Origin: Rhizobiales bacterium TMED168
GTDB lineage: Bacteria; Pseudomonadota; Alphaproteobacteria; MED-G09
Assembly: GCA_002170885.2 (NCBI GenBank)
Contig: NHHR02000011.1
Location: 11,122 to 40,940 of the forward strand
Length of the DNA stretch: 29,819 nt
Direction of reading: 5' to 3'
Made by a program: the position numbers and the translations under genes. Shown here piece by piece: positions 29,186 to 29,819 of the stretch. Below the pieces are notes generated by a model, which saw nothing but the letters and a program-made list of their open reading frames with translations, was not told where the DNA came from and ran no database searches. The first letter of the stretch is position 1. Every line of letters begins with the position of its first letter.

Positions 29186-29689
29186 TTAAATATCCATTTC
29201 TTTAATAATTAATTTTTTTTTAGCAATTACTTGGTAAACAAAGTCTTTTGTAAAAGGAATCATCTCAACTTTTCCACTATTAAGCATAACCTCTATGATA
29301 TCACTTGCTCCAAAATTATAAATTGCCTTAATTTTACCAATTTTTTTTTCTGTTATCGTTTCAACATTTAACCCTAAGAGATCAGAATGATACCAGTTTT
29401 CATCACTTAGACTTTCAAGTTGGCTAGAATCAATAAAAATATCTTTATTTTTTAAATTCTCTGCTTCGTCTCTAGATTTTACATCAATAAATTTTAATGA
29501 AAAGCTATCGCCAAAAGAATAATGTTTTTTAACATTATATTTTTTTTTATCTTCGCCTATATAAAAATATTCATAAGATTTAAATTTATCTATATCTCTA
29601 GCGAAATAATTTACTAAGATCTGGCCTTTAAGACCCTTAGCATTACCGACAACGCCAATAAAAATGAAATTATTTTCATCATCTACCAC
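29186..29689 (-). CDS. rimM: 16S rRNA processing / ribosome maturation factor RimM
   Basis: RimM helps assemble the 30S head by binding S19. The 167-residue product has the N-terminal barrel signature 'IGVVGNAKGLKGQILV' (11-26) and a PRC-barrel C-terminal domain with 'GASDIIEVML' and 'IPFTKDFV'. The start is a GTG at 29687-29689, the only standard start codon between the rpsP stop and the first conserved motif; no clear ribosome binding site precedes it, so it may rely on coupling to rpsP, whose stop is 16 bp upstream. Sequence conservation is modest but gene order (rpsP-rimM-trmD-rplS) is decisive. Confidence 0.93.
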   Translation of the reverse strand: MVDDENNFIFIGVVGNAKGLKGQILVNYFARDIDKFKSYEYFYIGEDKKKYNVKKHYSFGDSFSLKFIDVKSRDEAENLKNKDIFIDSSQLESLSDENWYHSDLLGLNVETITEKKIGKIKAIYNFGASDIIEVMLNSGKVEMIPFTKDFVYQVIAKKKLIIKEMDI

Positions 29690-29705
29690 AGTAGAGTAAA
29701 TAACA

Positions 29706-29819
29706 TTATTTTTTTTCTTTGTCAGCAGGAGCTTCCTCTGCCTTAGGCTCCTCTGCTGGAGCTTCCTCTGCCTTAGGCTCCTCTGCTGGAGCTTCCTCTG
29801 CCTTAGGCTCCTCTGCTGG
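29706..29819 (-). CDS. rpsP: 30S ribosomal protein S16, repetitive C-terminal tail (5' part outside window)
   Basis: Only the last 37 codons and the TAA stop (29706-29708) are inside the window. They read as three copies of the decapeptide PAEEPKAEEA followed by PADKEKK. The S16 core is not visible; the name rests on position, directly upstream of rimM-trmD-rplS, and on the knowledge that many alphaproteobacterial S16 proteins carry Ala/Pro/Glu-rich C-terminal tails. The tail is acidic and probably disordered. Its coding DNA is a perfect 30-bp repeat and much more GC-rich than its surroundings. If the upstream gene were not rpsP, it would be an unrelated protein with a PAEE-type tail. Confidence 0.72.
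   Translation of the reverse strand, partial: PAEEPKAEEAPAEEPKAEEAPAEEPKAEEAPADKEKK
29731..29819. repeat. Perfect 30-bp tandem repeat, about 3 copies, truncated by window end
   Basis: Units at 29731-29760, 29761-29790 and 29791-29819 (last base missing) are identical. Each starts GCTTCCTCTGCC on the plus strand and codes ten residues on the minus strand, so copy changes keep frame. Each unit is built of two 15-bp halves sharing the octamer GCAGAGGA (minus strand). The array continues beyond the window, so total copy number is unknown. Confidence 0.95.

Noticed and set aside
29731..29819. Direct repeats at the window end as a CRISPR array
   Set aside because: The units are contiguous without spacers and read as an in-frame decapeptide repeat joined to a stop codon.

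Overview
The window is a compact, AT-rich stretch of core chromosome from an alphaproteobacterium, most likely a free-living, genome-streamlined marine type (SAR11-like or another AT-rich marine lineage). The sequence does not fix the order. The evidence is the gene order: an isolated F1 ATP synthase operon (atpHAGDC, with no F0 genes beside it) next to priA; sdhCDAB-zapE-mdh-sucCD-lpd; rpsP-rimM-trmD-rplS followed by leuCDB-asd; and proB-proA-nadD-rsfS-rlmH. Coding density is very high, with many 0-4 bp gaps and several 1-4 bp overlaps. No gene-free stretch reaches 300 bp; the longest, upstream of atpH, is 139 bp. I saw no tRNA, rRNA, insertion sequence, prophage, CRISPR array or toxin-antitoxin pair.

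Layout. Positions 1-4774 (+): end of proB, then proA, nadD, rsfS, rlmH, ctpA and rppH (proline and NAD synthesis, ribosome silencing and 23S rRNA methylation, a periplasmic protease, RNA 5'-end processing). Positions 4767-9602 (-): the F1-ATPase operon, read atpH-A-G-D-C. Positions 9742-11892 (-): priA. Positions 11974-13935 (+): a transaldolase-family aldolase and an unusually long XerC-type recombinase. Positions 13936-22980 (-): a TCA-cycle block read sdhC-D-A-B, zapE, mdh, sucC, sucD, lpd. Positions 23076-23774 (+): a lone DUF429 gene. Positions 23771-27952 (-): leuC-D-B and asd. Positions 27982-29819 (-): rpsP (C-terminal tail only), rimM, trmD, rplS.

How the genes fit together. Succinate dehydrogenase, malate dehydrogenase, succinyl-CoA synthetase and dihydrolipoamide dehydrogenase form most of the oxidative branch of the TCA cycle, and ATP synthase uses the resulting proton gradient. 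The leuCDB-asd cluster supplies leucine and the aspartate-family amino acids. The rpsP/rplS cluster and rsfS/rlmH serve ribosome assembly.

This is largely an ordinary housekeeping region, and I do not see a new multi-gene system. The points worth a second look are: (1) a perfect 30-bp tandem repeat coding the C-terminal tail of the gene in the rpsP position, running off the window edge; (2) a lysine-rich insertion of about 95 residues inside the N-terminal domain of XerC; (3) no sucA/sucB between sucD and lpd; (4) a Gly-to-Trp change in the nucleotide-binding HxGH motif of NadD; (5) three convergent gene pairs that abut or overlap at their stop codons with no terminator; (6) a 12-bp palindrome in the spacer of the probable atp promoter; (7) a hairpin between trmD and rplS.
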